Shown one piece after another: positions 1-13,700 of a DNA stretch of 64,000 bases. The position numbers were made by a program, and so were the translations under genes. Source of the stretch: Trichoplax sp. H2 (lineage: Eukaryota > Placozoa > Uniplacotomia > Trichoplacea); assembly GCA_003344405.1 (NCBI GenBank), contig NOWV01000070.1, forward strand, positions 186,001 to 250,000. The letters run 5' to 3'. The stretch's first letter is position 1. The number at the start of each line of letters is the position of its first letter. The notes under the pieces are model-generated. The model was given only the letters and a program-made list of their open reading frames with translations, did not search any database and was not told where the DNA came from.

Positions 1-121
1 TCTGCTAACAATACAGTATATATTTCAAGCACCTTAGGGCAGTTAGATTGTATTAATCTACGCTGATAGTTAACGTAACTGTTCAACTGATGAGTAATCA
101 TACAAAATTGTTTTCTTTCAG

Positions 122-2358
122 TCTATAATTAATTCAATGCTTGCTGAACAACTAAACAATACTAGTTGGAGAAGTCGAGCAGCTGCTTGTAACTTAATTC
201 CAAAGTTATATGGTACAATTAATAAGGTATGTCTAATTTAAGATGCAAACACTTTGATACAGGTGTTGAATGAATTAAGTGTTATAGATTAATCATCCTA
301 CGCCAAGTTAAATAATCAGGTTATAAGTAGTTGCTACGAAATTAAATCTGTGTATATTATTGTTGATAGGACTTAACACAAAAATTAATTAATCTAATGT
401 GGTCGGATTGGCACCAGGACGTTAGGGAAGCTGCATTGTTAGCATTAGCAAAAGCTGGGCAGGGAAAGGTATTTTGTACCATAACAATGATTTCCTAATA
501 GGGAATTATCTCTCTTATTATAGAGCTTAGTGTTAAATTTTCGATAATATTCATATAATACAGATTGTGCATTCGGAGCTTAAAAAGCAAATGAAGTCAG
601 GGACCGAAAGAGGACGGGTAGACGCATTAAGAAAGGTATGTAGTTTGGCAAGCCAACATACTTCATTATACAGGCGAAATTGATGTTAGAGATATAAAAA
701 ATTTATTAACAATTTCAGTCCCTCAGATATAAAAGATTCTAGAACATTTTATTGATATTCATACCGTTATACTGTCTATCTAGTTTGCACGTATCGGAAT
801 TGCCACTTCTGACATCATCGATTCATTCCTGGAATGCTTTCAAGATGAATATGATCGAGTGCGAATAGAAGCATGTATTGTAAGTCAAAGCATGTGCTGT
901 AGTCTGTAGATCTAGAAGAATAATCTTAAGTAATATATACCCTACGGTATATATGTAGGCCAGTTATCATAAATTTAATGACCCATAATTTTGCATGTAT
1001 GATCCAATCATACTAGCTTCCAGCGAAGAGAACTTTAAACAAGTCATATTAACATTTACATTTATTTAGGCTGCTGAAATTGTTGCATCGGATGATCTGC
1101 AGGTTATTAAGCAACTGATACAATCCATAAGCGGCGATTCTAGCTATAAAGTTAAAATAAAAGCTATGCAAGGTAACTAAGATATTTCGTTATACTACCA
1201 ATTTGGAGCCGGGTTTAAAATATTCTCGACTCCATTCAATCTCGTAAAATTATGGAAAAATTTTAGAATTAGGCATGTAATTACGCTACTTTACTGATAG
1301 CCAATGCATTTAATAGGAAATCGATGAATTTTATTTTTTAAACAAAATTTTACGTTTATCTTACACAAGCATAGAATATGTTTAAATATTAGATGCGAAT
1401 CGTGTTTTAATTTCTTTATCTCATGTCAATATCTAAAGTAATACTATGATTGCTTTGATATTCATGCTACAACTGCAATTAATTAAAAGCTGTCATTCAT
1501 TTTTAGCCTTATGCAGCATTAACAAGGGAACAGACGAATTATGTAAGGTTTTACTATGGGCTATCCGCTACGAAAATCATCCTGAAGTACGAGCTGAAGC
1601 ATGTAAAACGATTGGATATTTTAAGATTGATAATAATGAAGTTGTCTCGGCATTACAAGATCGATTAACTCTCGATGCTAGTCAATTAGTTAGAAAGTGA
1701 GTTATACGACAAAGATTTAAAAAATTGCAATATCCTCTAACTACTATGATGATCAATACAACATCTATCAATAAAGGCCACAACGTAATGTTTTTTATTT
1801 CTTTACATTTTTAGTGAAGCTACTGCGGCACTCGTAGCGCTAGGCAGGACTCCTGCAAGGGAATTAGAAATTACTAAAACTATTCGTGATGAAGTTCAGC
1901 AATTGACAACAAAGAATCGAGTTGTCGACGAAATTACACGCCATGAAGAGGAAGGAGAAAAAGTTAAAAATTATTCCCGTTTATTAAATATTACACCTAC
2001 TAAAATGCAATTACAAGCAGATTCTCAAGCTATACGTAATTATGTCACTCATAGCTATGGTGTTAAATTGAAAGGTGTCGGAGAACTAGATGACTATGAC
2101 TACCATGATACTGGATTTTGGAGCGGTAAACCAATTCCTATAACCCGGGCAATACCTTCAAGATCGGGTAGTCGTGTTCAATTTTTATTAGCTGATAGCA
2201 AACATGCTATGGAGGATGACTACATTAATGATAAGCCGCTATCGGCTACAACGAGAGCTAGTTATTCTAGTTTAACTGAAAATTCCTATAGCACTGATGG
2301 TTTATTGTTATCTGGGAATAGCGATGTAAGTGGAACATCATCTATTCTTAGTGGATAA
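122..2358 (+). CDS. HEATR4: HEAT-repeat protein, HEATR4-like (3' part of gene)
   Basis: Seven exons join in one frame: 122-226, 370-468, 564-635, 784-879, 1070-1172, 1507-1696 and 1815-2358 (TAA). The upstream part lies left of the window. Each exon holds one or two amphipathic helix pairs of HEAT type, with motifs such as WRSRAAACNLIPKLYG, DVREAALLALAKAG, RVRIEACI and HPEVRAEACKTIGYFK. These are the usual second-helix signatures with a conserved Arg/Glu followed by Ala-rich stretches. The last exon ends the solenoid and adds about 150 polar residues rich in Ser, Thr, Asp and Tyr, probably disordered. HEAT solenoids act as protein-binding scaffolds. The HEATR4 assignment rests on the overall pattern, namely a C-terminal HEAT block followed by a conserved post-HEAT segment, and was not checked by a search. 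Another HEAT protein is possible. Exon phases agree at every junction, so the gene model is firm even where the name is not. Confidence 0.72.
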
Positions 2359-4766
2359 GTTATAAGATGCTATTATTTGTAACCTAACTGTATGAGAGAA
2401 TGGATGCCGCTTACTGTCAACCACAGATGAAACGGCTGGAGATCGCGATGAGAGTAAAAGTTGTCACTACTAGCATATAAATTATACCATACAATCAGTT
2501 ATAACGTTCTGAAAGATCCTATTCATTTATTAAGATTACATGTAAAGACGCCAACAAAGCATCATCAACGGTTAAATCTAGCAATAGTAGTTTAAGGGAG
2601 GAGCTATATCTTCGATGCTTAATTAATATCTGGAAATGCCAATATAATTGGAAATCATTCACCTACTAGCAAACAATTCGCATTATGATATCGACAGCAC
2701 TGGTATTCTCATAGGAGAGCGAGTGCTTTTATGGGCGAATAGGCCCAAAAATCCTAATAACTAATTAAGATCAACTATAACATTTTTAACTTTAAAGGTG
2801 AACGAATACTTCCACTATCGAATATAATAACGAAGATAAATCAACAAATCTGTCCGGCAAATTTTTGTTTCATCAATTGTACTCAGTAAGCAGTTTTTAA
2901 AATCGCTTTGTGCAAACTAGAGAAAGTGTTTTGGTACTTAATAATGACGTCTTCTATACTATCCCTTAATGTTTATTAAAGATTACGATATATTTTCATC
3001 CAGTGCAGTATCTATATGACGATGATAATGCAATGGATATGGATAGTTAAATCTTATCCACCACCATTTCATGTAAATTTTAAATTACTGATATTTTGCA
3101 TCTACTGCGGTATGTTCGTATGATTAGAATCTGATCGATGTCTAATGCGTTTACGTTTACCAGAAACAACTCGAAAAAGCTGAAGACGCTTAAAGACTGT
3201 CGCGTGTGCCTTACTTTTATATGCATTCACTTTACGTACATATGAATACTGTAATATTTTATATAATGTTAATATTTGTAATTAAATTTATGCAGTATTT
3301 TAGAAAAGATATGCAATGACATGAATTACAAAATAATAAATTTATATTTAATTAGCAAGAAACCTGCTAGTTTGACTAATTTTATAACTTGCCTGCTCAT
3401 GAGTAAAATTTCATGGATGATGAAAATTTTTGAATTTTAATAATAGCCTTAATAAAAGACCGAAATAAACTTGATTTTTATAACACATATAACTTATGTG
3501 AAATAAGACAGAAGTACTTTTTAACCTTATTCTTACTTCAAATAGCGAGTAAATTTTGAAAATTTAGAGTTAAAATTATTGGTCAAGGTATCATTATACA
3601 GACACTACTGTCAAATGAATAAATAATAAGACCACAACTAATAATTTCATTTCTAATTATATAAATAACTAGCGATAACTGTTAACGATAGAGTTGATAT
3701 TGAAAAGCTGATAATAAAGTATGGGATATTAAGCTATTATCTTACAAATTATACGTGATCTGCTTTAAAATCCATTATTTACCACTGCTTTGAATAAAAC
3801 TATAGTAATGCATGCGTTGAAAATATTAATTGCATCTTAACTTTCTTCTGCACAGTTCGCTCCTTGAGTGAGTAACAGTTAAATACTTGACGAGTTAATT
3901 CGTAGCCTTTGCGTAAGTCTATGAATTTAATACCCGCTATTCTAGATGTTACTACAATTGTAATCATATTTAACTACAGTATAGTGCCTGTATTTCCATT
4001 TGGTGTTGCTTCCTGAGAAAAATGTACGATGGGGAAGCTAATACCTAATTATTGGTTAAATGATACATTTTAGGTATTTTCACTTATTTTAAATCTTTTA
4101 CGAACAAGAGGAGATGATGCTATTAATTTTTTTACGTAGGTCAAAGGGCAAGCATAGTATTAAGTCTAGCTTCTTAATATACAGCAGTCAGTAAGCAAGT
4201 AAATTTTAGAAATCTAAGACTAACATTTATTTTTATTTAGAAATATTATAGCAACTAGCGTCTAATCGTTATGATCTATAATATTAGTAAGAAGTAATCT
4301 AAAAAAGTTTAATGTTTGAATGATCCTATTTAGTCTTTCTCACAATATCATGTTCTGGGCTATGCAACATACAAGTTCTGAGCAACAAGCAATAACAAGA
4401 AAAGTGACTTATGATGCTTGCTTATCTATTACCGCCATAGTTTAACATTATGATGGCGTAGTTATATATTACAAAATAGCATATAAAATAGATTATACTA
4501 GTTAATAACCTAAATAAGGATATAATAGATCATTATTGATTATGTTTCGATAATTATAATTATACCACAGGACAAAACTAAGTGTAACAAGGATATACGT
4601 CCGCTAATGTAAAATTTCGTATTAATTCTAGAGTAAATAAAGGTAAACGATTAAATATGATGAAAAATCAATTACTTTACAGATATCATTAGATTGCTAA
4701 TCATTTATTAATTTTATTGCCTAAGACAAAACTTGAGAGGAAAGAAAATGACGGCAAATTGAATCA
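2359..4766. other. Convergent intergenic region
   Basis: This AT-rich stretch lies between the 3' ends of the HEATR4-like gene and the first ZIP gene. No reading frame here has splice-supported coding character. AATAAA-type poly(A) signal words occur around 3335 and 3450, so both 3' UTRs probably lie inside. The segments near 3540-3680 and 4190-4290 look weakly alike. I see nothing else in it. Confidence 0.5.
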
Positions 4767-7700
4767 TTAGACTTTAATTTTTTCTTCAAAGTACGCCAGC
4801 AAGAACATAATTGTAAATCCAGTTAAAATGCCAATATTAGAAAAGAGGAATTTTTTAAAACTCAGTTCTCCCAAAATGTCCCTCTTTTCTTTTCCATTCT
4901 TACTTGTATTGCCATGAGAATGGGAATGAGAATGAGTGCTATGACCAGTCATTTGTGGCATCTAAAGTTAAAAAGTGAAAGGTGCATAACATTTTGATAC
5001 GTGTAATAGATTAACTGTTTAGACTAGTATGTAGCTTATGGTAAGGTTTCTAGATAAATTATTGCAAGACTAATCTTTACTACTTACGAGGTCTACCATC
5101 GCGATATACAGGAAGAGACCGCCTGTAAGAGCAAATAAAAATTGACGAGCAGTTTCTGTTGAGGCCGCAAAAATACCAATGATAGCACCAATGTAGCAAG
5201 TTAAGCCTGAAACTAAGTTGTATATCATGGCTTTCTTCCATCCCATTCCACTCGCATATAAGATGGCAAAGTCACCTAAGATGACGTAGTAGAGATTAAA
5301 GATGAATTATTTTTATAATCAGCTGAGACTTTACAGACTAGCTGCAATGTCGGTATAGATTTAGGTTGGAAAAATATTTTGGCGAGCTCTATCATGTTTT
5401 GAAATAAAATAAGTAGATGGATTATCTGTACTAACCTAACTCTTGAGGCAATTCATGGCAAAAAACAGCGATCGAAGTGCTAAATCCGAGCGAAAGCGAC
5501 GATTTAAAGGATGCTCCCATTGCAATCCCATCAGTAAAATTATGAAAACCATCTCCTAGTACAACCATAACTCCTACAGCTGTTAGGCCAAAACATACCA
5601 CTCTTTGTCCACTTTTAGATATAAATCCGTCTTCTAATTCAGAATTCTTCATAAATTATAAAGTTAATATGATGTTATCACTTAAATGTTGGTTGGATTT
5701 TTTTTATTTAAGTTAGCATACATTACTTTTTAGAGACAAAGAGAATCTTATGTATTCGTTAGCAATATATCTCTTAGAAGGAAGATTATATTAAATTTTT
5801 GTCTTGATTAAAAATATAACATTTATTTATACCTGTTCTGAATTAGCAGAAAAGACTAGCTGTTCTTGACTTTTGTGAGAACTAACGCCGTTGTCTGCGG
5901 GATAACTACTATGTTCGTTGTTATTGATAGCCGCCATGCCAATTTCAGTCTAAAAAATTTGAATTTAAAACTCGTATTTAAGATATAAAATAAATGAAAC
6001 CGATATCTTTTATACTGTGTATGATATCATATTAAAATAGAAATTCTAAACTCTGAGTAAACTTCTGCTATTCGGTAAATATGTTGCTAATGTTTCGTAT
6101 TTTATAGTAATTTTCAGAAAATTAAAACATTTCTTAGCTTCTTGCTTACATCACTTGATTTCTTTCTGTTCGATAGTAGTACCATGAGTGTTTCAAAAAT
6201 ATAAAATCCATAGACACCAGCTAAACATACTAACATCTTCATTAATCGTTCCTGTTCTTCAGTTAATCCGCCCGTCGTAACCGCATGTGAGCTATGATCG
6301 TGTTTGTTTAAAGACTAGAAGATAATAGAATGAACGTAATATCGATAGGTTAATATAAGTAATTATCAAATATTGTAATAGACATTGTAAATCATAAAAA
6401 AAATTGTGATTAGATGGACTTACATGAGGAATTAAGTGCAATATAGCATCACCAACGAGGGAACCCACTGCTAAACCAATTAAATAGGCAACTACATAAC
6501 GTATAGCTGAATTTCCCATGCAAGGGATAGTTAATACACCAGCAACGGAGCTCAGAGTTACCACTGTGACTGCGAGCATTGTATATCCCCATACTAATAT
6601 TTAATGACAATATTATTGTTAACAGTGAGTAACATTTAGCGTAAGTATAACCATTTCTGATCATGACTACTTTGGAAATTACCTTCTGCGGTCGTTGGGG
6701 AATTGCTGATAGTGGTATTTGATGTGGTTGTTGAGGTATTTTTACAAGCAGAGGTAGCTACTTGTTGTACTATAGCTGGTGATAGAGCAGTAAATTGCTT
6801 GGAATCAGCTCCAGATGCGCCAATAGAGAAGATACTGAACAGCTGTGTTGCTGAGTAGCACTATAAGAATAAGAAAAAAGAAACAGGAAAGAAATCGATC
6901 AGTTGTAATTGTTTTAATCGTTCAAAGAGTAAATTAAAGGGCAACTGCTAGGATAATCTTTTTACCTTTCCTTCAAACTGATGATCATCATGCCCAGTAT
7001 GAACTGAACGCTTATGATTATGACCTGAATGGTCATGACCACTGTGATTAGTGGTTGTGGTAGTTGTCGTGCCAATGCTGAGTTTTTGCATTAACTTTTG
7101 AAAATTTGTGATATTAATGCGACCTAAAGAATGTTTTAATTCATACGTATAATCTTAATCAATCACAATTTACCCCATACAGGTATATCATTATTTTTAG
7201 CCATCACTTGGGAAATGGTTAACATTTACAGCCGTAAGAATTACGTTTAGTTACCGTTTGATGCATAAATTTCGAAAATATGTCGCTGAAAGAAGCCTTG
7301 ATCGGGTAGTTTGACACTACTAGTGTGATTATGATGATCGTGATCATCATGCCCGGACGAATTGACATTGTTGCTAATGCATTGGCCTTTGGCTAATTTT
7401 TCAATTAATGGGACAAAGACAGAAGAAGCGCTATACCACGAGTCATTAGCGACAATGGTTGAGCTACCATGGTCATGATGATCTGTAGATCTTTTTCGAC
7501 GACGTGCATGTGCATGTCCACTGTGATCGTCATGATTTGTTGTTTTATTACTTTTGGATAGCAAACTAGTAGCTGTAAAACACTGCAAAAGTAATAATAT
7601 ATTCGTATATTTTAGACTTTATTGTATGAGATAGCATTAGAGATATTAGAGATACTGTGCAGAATAAGTTTACCGTTCGACCACTAGGAGGGTGAGATAG

Positions 7701-10700
7701 ACCATAGGTAGCGTTGATTTCACTTAACATTTTTGTAATCCCCGAAGTGCTATATTGCATTCGAGTTTCGTTACCAAATTCGTGCAATAATTTTTCAACA
7801 TAATGGGGTACATTCCCAGGTTTAGTTTGGGCTGTTTGATTGCATACTAATGCCCAACCTTCAGGCAACAACGTGTAGGTAAAGACGATAGCAGCCGAGG
7901 CAAAACTAGTTTCATTGAGAGATTGACTAGTATCAAGTTGCATCGATGTATAAACATAGGATGCGATTGTGCACTAACATAGAAAGATGAGATTGTATTT
8001 GATTAGCTTACTGCTATTACCATCGTACTTCATAGTAGTAACAAGGATATTAGATATTAGTTCATAATTTGTTCATTACTATTTATCGCCCTTCAATCGT
8101 ATAGATTAAATTATAGTAAAGTAGTTAAACTAATTTCAATTTATTATACTAGTATCTTACCCCTATGCAATTGGAACATTTTTTATTTGCTGTTATCTTT
8201 GTAGCCAAGGTATTCAAATCGTTATAAGTCATAACCTTTTTGCTAGTAGCATTAATAGCTTCTAGTATTTCATGAAAATGGTCTTCGTGAGCTACAGCAG
8301 CTTTAGTGATATTGATGCATAATCCTTTTGCCAGATTTTCAAGCAGTTTTTGAGTAATTTCCGTGGCAGGATGATATTTACCATGATCATGGCTGTGGCT
8401 GTGGCTACTATTAGCACCTTCTTCTTCCAGAAGGCTATCGGCATTAAAGCACTATAATGAAGTAAAAGATTGGAGTATTTTAGAGCCAAATAGGGGACTG
8501 CTAATGTTATACTATTAGGATGGTTTAAGGTTACTAAAATAGAGATGACTGTTAAACTTGTTAGACTTTGTTGCTTATCAAGATATACATGGAATAGGAT
8601 TAAATTCACTCTTAAAAATAATTACATGTAGTAGAAAGTAAAAGACCTCTATAAATTCATCATTCATGTGGTATTCAGACCCAGTAGAAATAAACAGCAT
8701 CTACTAATTATATGTCCTTCGTTTGATAACCTATTTAGCATAGTCAGCAGCAATTGATCGGTACCATTACATTCATACTCGATTTAGTTTTACTCTAATA
8801 AACATATTGCGTGTCTTTATATCTTCTTAGTGTGGACAATATTCATTAAAGTATAGTTAAAGCAATTATTTAATATATTGCCCTCTTGAGCTATTTTGTT
8901 GGCTAAATTAGTTGTAAACATCGTATTACATTGCCTTAAAACTAACAAAGCTCATCAATCATTCGCTTGCTTCTTTACTTAAAATACTAAATGGTTGTTA
9001 TTAGTTAAATCCGTATATTTATGTCACGTTGCTTCTAACTTTGCTTTGCTATTCTTGTTACTCTATCTTTCCTTTCTAGTAATATATTGTGCGCCATTGC
9101 ATCTTCTTATCATTGACAACAATATGCATTAAAATATAGGTAACGCAATTGTTTCGTATATTATCTAGTTTGAACTATTTTATCCCCCTTGTTGGCTAGA
9201 TTAGTTATAACTATCGCAATAAAATATATAGATCTCATGGCTAATTGAAACTAATAAAGCTAATCAATTATTCGCTTTTTCTTTGCTTACAATATTGATT
9301 AATCCTTAGTTAAATCCGGATATTAATATCACACCACTTCTAACTATGATTACTATTCATGTTACTCTATTTTTCCTTTCCCAGTAAACATATTGTGTGT
9401 CATTATGTCTTCTTGTCGTTGACAACACTATTCATTAAAACATAGTTAACGCAATTATTTCGTATATTGCCTAGTTTGAGCTATTTTCTCTCCCATATTG
9501 GCTGGATTAGTTATAACCATTAAAGTATATTGATCTAATAGCTAATTAGAATTAATAAAGCTTACCAATTATTCGATTAGCTCAAAATATTGATTTGTCC
9601 TTAGTTAAATCCGGATATTTGTGTCACGTTGTTTTTAACCCTACTTTGCTATTCTTGTTACTCTATCTTTCCTTTCCAGTAAACATATTTTGTATCAATA
9701 TATCTTCTTAACGTTAACAACAGCATTTATTAAAACATAGTTAACGCAATTATTTCGTATATTGCCTAGTTTGAGCTATTTTATCTCCCTATTGGCTAGA
9801 TTAGTTATAGGCATCGAAATATATTGATCTAATGGCTAATTGAAATTAACAACGCATATTAATCATTCGCTTGGTTCTTTACTCAAAATATTTATATTTC
9901 GTTATTTCAATCCGTATATATATATATCATACTGCTTGTAGCCTTACTTTGCCAGTATTGTGCTATTGCATGTAATATCATCTCTTTAAAATAGCTATAG
10001 GAATATTGTTATCGTAATTGTAACTCTTGATAGAAATGGCCTTTATAAGTCATGAGTTTATTTATTAGTTTAGCGGATCGAGTACTAGTTAGTTCAATTT
10101 AGTTTTCATTTTGCTGCCAGCTTTACTTTTTTATTATTATTATTATATGAGGTCGCATCTACTTTAAGTATTTAAGACAGTGCCTAGTAATAGGGAAAGT
10201 TAATATGAGCTTTTCTCATTTTAAATTCTATTTTATGGTTTGCAGTGCTTTCTGTTGTAGTCGATAACAGGAATCAACCGCGTCTGTAAAAGATTAGTTA
10301 AAATGATTTGTTTATTGAAGTAGATGTTAGTAAACTCCATGTCTTTTTTTCCTATTCCACCGAATATCAATTTGTCTACTGTAAGCATTATCGCCAATTT
10401 ATTTTGCCGCTGCTATTAACTTTCCTTTATTATTTTTCTACGGCAAAAACAAACATGTTTGTTGTCTTATTATATTTTAATTTATTGAACTGATGGGATC
10501 TTTGTTAACACCACAGTATTATTCCCTTCGATTGTATTGAAGATTTATTTTTTATTCATATCGTATTCAATATTGATGCAGCATTTCAAGCAGCTAATTC
10601 TTCTAGACTAGTAAAGAGTAATTTGATCATAGCAGAAATTATGTAAGTCTAAGGAATCACGTTGCTTAGTGAATTAATAAGCCGAAGAGAGCAACTTTAA

Positions 10701-13700
10701 TCTTGATTTTAAAATATTCATCTTGGCTATTCTGCCAATAATATGAGTCATTACCAGACTTTGTGGCTATCTATCAGTCTTGACAGTATTTTATAGGCTA
10801 CATATGGGACGGATTGCATTAATAATAACAAATTCTTTTGACAGGAGAAAGCGAGGGACCTTTCAGGTTTTCTTCTTTTTCTCCTTGAGAGGTCTGTGGA
10901 AAAACTATTAATGCCAAGTATCCAACATGGATATCCATTTTATTACGGCGTTGAAGGAATTTTATAGGGGTTACTACACATAACATTGAGACAATACAGT
11001 TTAATCCTGTATTCATCTTTATTACTATTATTGTACAGTTGGATATCAAATTGCATTCTAGGCCTCTTAGTGTGTGCTATTATTGAAACGGATTTATTTC
11101 TTGCGGCAAGAATAGAATGAATTACAGATTTAGAATATTAACTAAATTATTAGAATTAGATAGGAACTTCTGTAGTCATAAATGTCATAATTATCAATTA
11201 CGTAATTACTGCAGACGTCATTGAAAGAAAGAATATGATAAACATCCGTCTAATGGGCTAACGCCTATGTCTAATTAAAGTTATTCATAGTCAATATCCC
11301 CAAATTAATTAAAGGCAAAATTACTTTACAGTAAGTCTAACACTGAATCATTCATCTTGCTACTTATAAGGCTCAAGACTTTCACTAACCCAAAATTGAA
11401 ACAGTTAGTATTTTGGAACTTGTTCAGAGTTGAAAGAGGAGTTATAGATTTTATTTAAAGATCCTTAAAATTTTAAAACAAATGTACCTCATAACAGATG
11501 CGAATCCGTGCTGAACTATGCTATTCCAAATTCCTTTTTTTATTTTTATTGTTTGATTTAGAAAATAATTTACAAAATATGCGCTATCCTATGCACTAAA
11601 TTGGTCTGTGTTGGTTAGGTCATCTAATCATTCTTCATTTAATTACGATTGTGAGTAAATTAGCGAGGTCTTATTTTTCTCTTAGCTTGATTACTTTAAT
11701 CTAGGCTCCACAATGGAGTAGACACTCTATCAGTTAGAATCATTTAATACTCTTCTTCGAGTCTATTAATTATCAATACCTTACGGAAATACAGTACTTT
11801 TTTTCTACTATTAAATCAATTCATATATCATTTTATACAGGAATCGGATAGAATATAGCAGAGAGAATTATCTGTCTATTGTCAATCCTACTTCAACTAA
11901 CAAATTAGAAATACTTTTTGGCTCTAAAAGCAATTTATGCCGTTTCGGCACTTTGCATGGAATGCCATAGAATATGGCAGAGAGAATCAACTGTCTATTC
12001 TCAATCAATCCTACTTTAATGAACGCATTAGAAATGCTCATCCCATTCTTAAAATAACTCCTGTACTGTACTTTACATAGAATTCGATAGAATAGAACAG
12101 GGAGAACCATCGTATATTCTCAACCCTACTCTAAATAATAAATTAGAAATACTATTTTTGCTGTTAAAGTAATTCATATTGTACCGGTACTTTGGCATAC
12201 AACTTGATCGAATTTGGCAGAGTACATCATCTATTTGTCCTCAATCCTACTATAAAGAATAAATTTGAAAAACTTGACGTTCTATGAAAGCAACATATAA
12301 GTCACGTTGTATACAGAACTAGACTATGCCAGTTGGGATTGTTCATTCTCCTTCCATCTCATAAGGATAAATTGCAAACGCTTTCCCTCTGTGAAGGTAA
12401 TTGAAAAGGTCCGCTGTCTATAGAGGTAGATTATGTCAATTACAATCAATTATGCTCATTTTCTCATCCAATTCTCCTGTGACTCAAATAAAAAGTATTC
12501 TTCTCCAGCACTTTCTAAACCATATTGCTGGTAGAAATCGATTATGGCAGTTAGTATTATCTGTTCTCCTTGAGCTCCACGATGACACTAATAAATGAAA
12601 AGTATTTTCCTGTTATACCGTCTATACTGTAATTAAAGCGGTCTTTACACCATACTGTTCACATAATTCGATAGCATCCATTTGAATCATTTCTTCTTCT
12701 CCACCCTAATCAATAACCCGATGATGAATCAATTCATCACTGTATCTCCTGTACTTAGGCATGGTGTAGGGCATGCCTAAGTAAAATTAGACTAGTCTAA
12801 AGATACGCCTTCACTAGTTTTAGACATTTCTTTAACACAAGACTAATTAAAATCATTTTTTACATCATTCTGATTGAGGCAACTTTCTCTACCACTGCAG
12901 AAAGCTACGCCCCATCATGGATACGCTTATACAGTACCGTTACTAGAGTATAATTATTTCCATGCGTGGTCACCATGAAAGCCCTTTTCAATTCTGCCTC
13001 CATTAGAGATTGGTGAAGATGAGATAGAATAACACAGATACTTTCAGCCTATTTGAACTATTCCTTCTCCCACATTATGATGATTGCTGTAAATGCACTT
13101 TTCCGAACATTATAGCAAGCTATTTCTCCTAGTGATATAGAGCATAAAGTGTTTTTTTTTTCAACGGCGTCTATGAGAAATACGTGAATATTAGGATATG
13201 AATTTTTTATTGTGATCAATTAGATTTCATCCATTCTTCTATCCTATCATGATGGCGTAGAGTCATTCCTTCTAAAAGTGCAGCAAAGCTCTATTGCCTG
13301 ATGTGTAATAGTGTATAGCCTATACTAAGAAAACTGAATCTCTATGATAATTAATCCAGTATTTTTCTCAACTCCGCTTAGATTAGAGATTTGAGAAGAT
13401 TAGGTCGAGCAACTCGAATGCTGCTATGAAGATTTTGAAATCATCAATTCTTCTATTCTATTATCTTTCAACTAATAAAGCCTTTCCTATTACTGCAGTC
13501 CATTCTATCCAATAAAGATACTGTAGGAAGAGATGGTGCCAGTTGGCACCCTCTATCCGTCTTCTTCAACACTAAACAAAATGGATCCTCTTTCTTTGTA
13601 TGCCAGCATAATAGAGGTTCCACCCTTCTAAAATGGCTCTCTTCGATCCACTATTCTACAACCTTTGATCCAGCTCCTATTTCCCTTTATCAGTCAATCA

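Noticed and set aside
8790-9990. CRISPR-like array
   Set aside because: The repeat unit is about 295 bp, diverged and intronic in a eukaryotic gene. It has no short conserved repeat with unique spacers.
10308-12598. Short frames inside the ZIP A intron
   Set aside because: No splice sites in phase and composition like the surrounding repeats; several are made of the 120-bp array.
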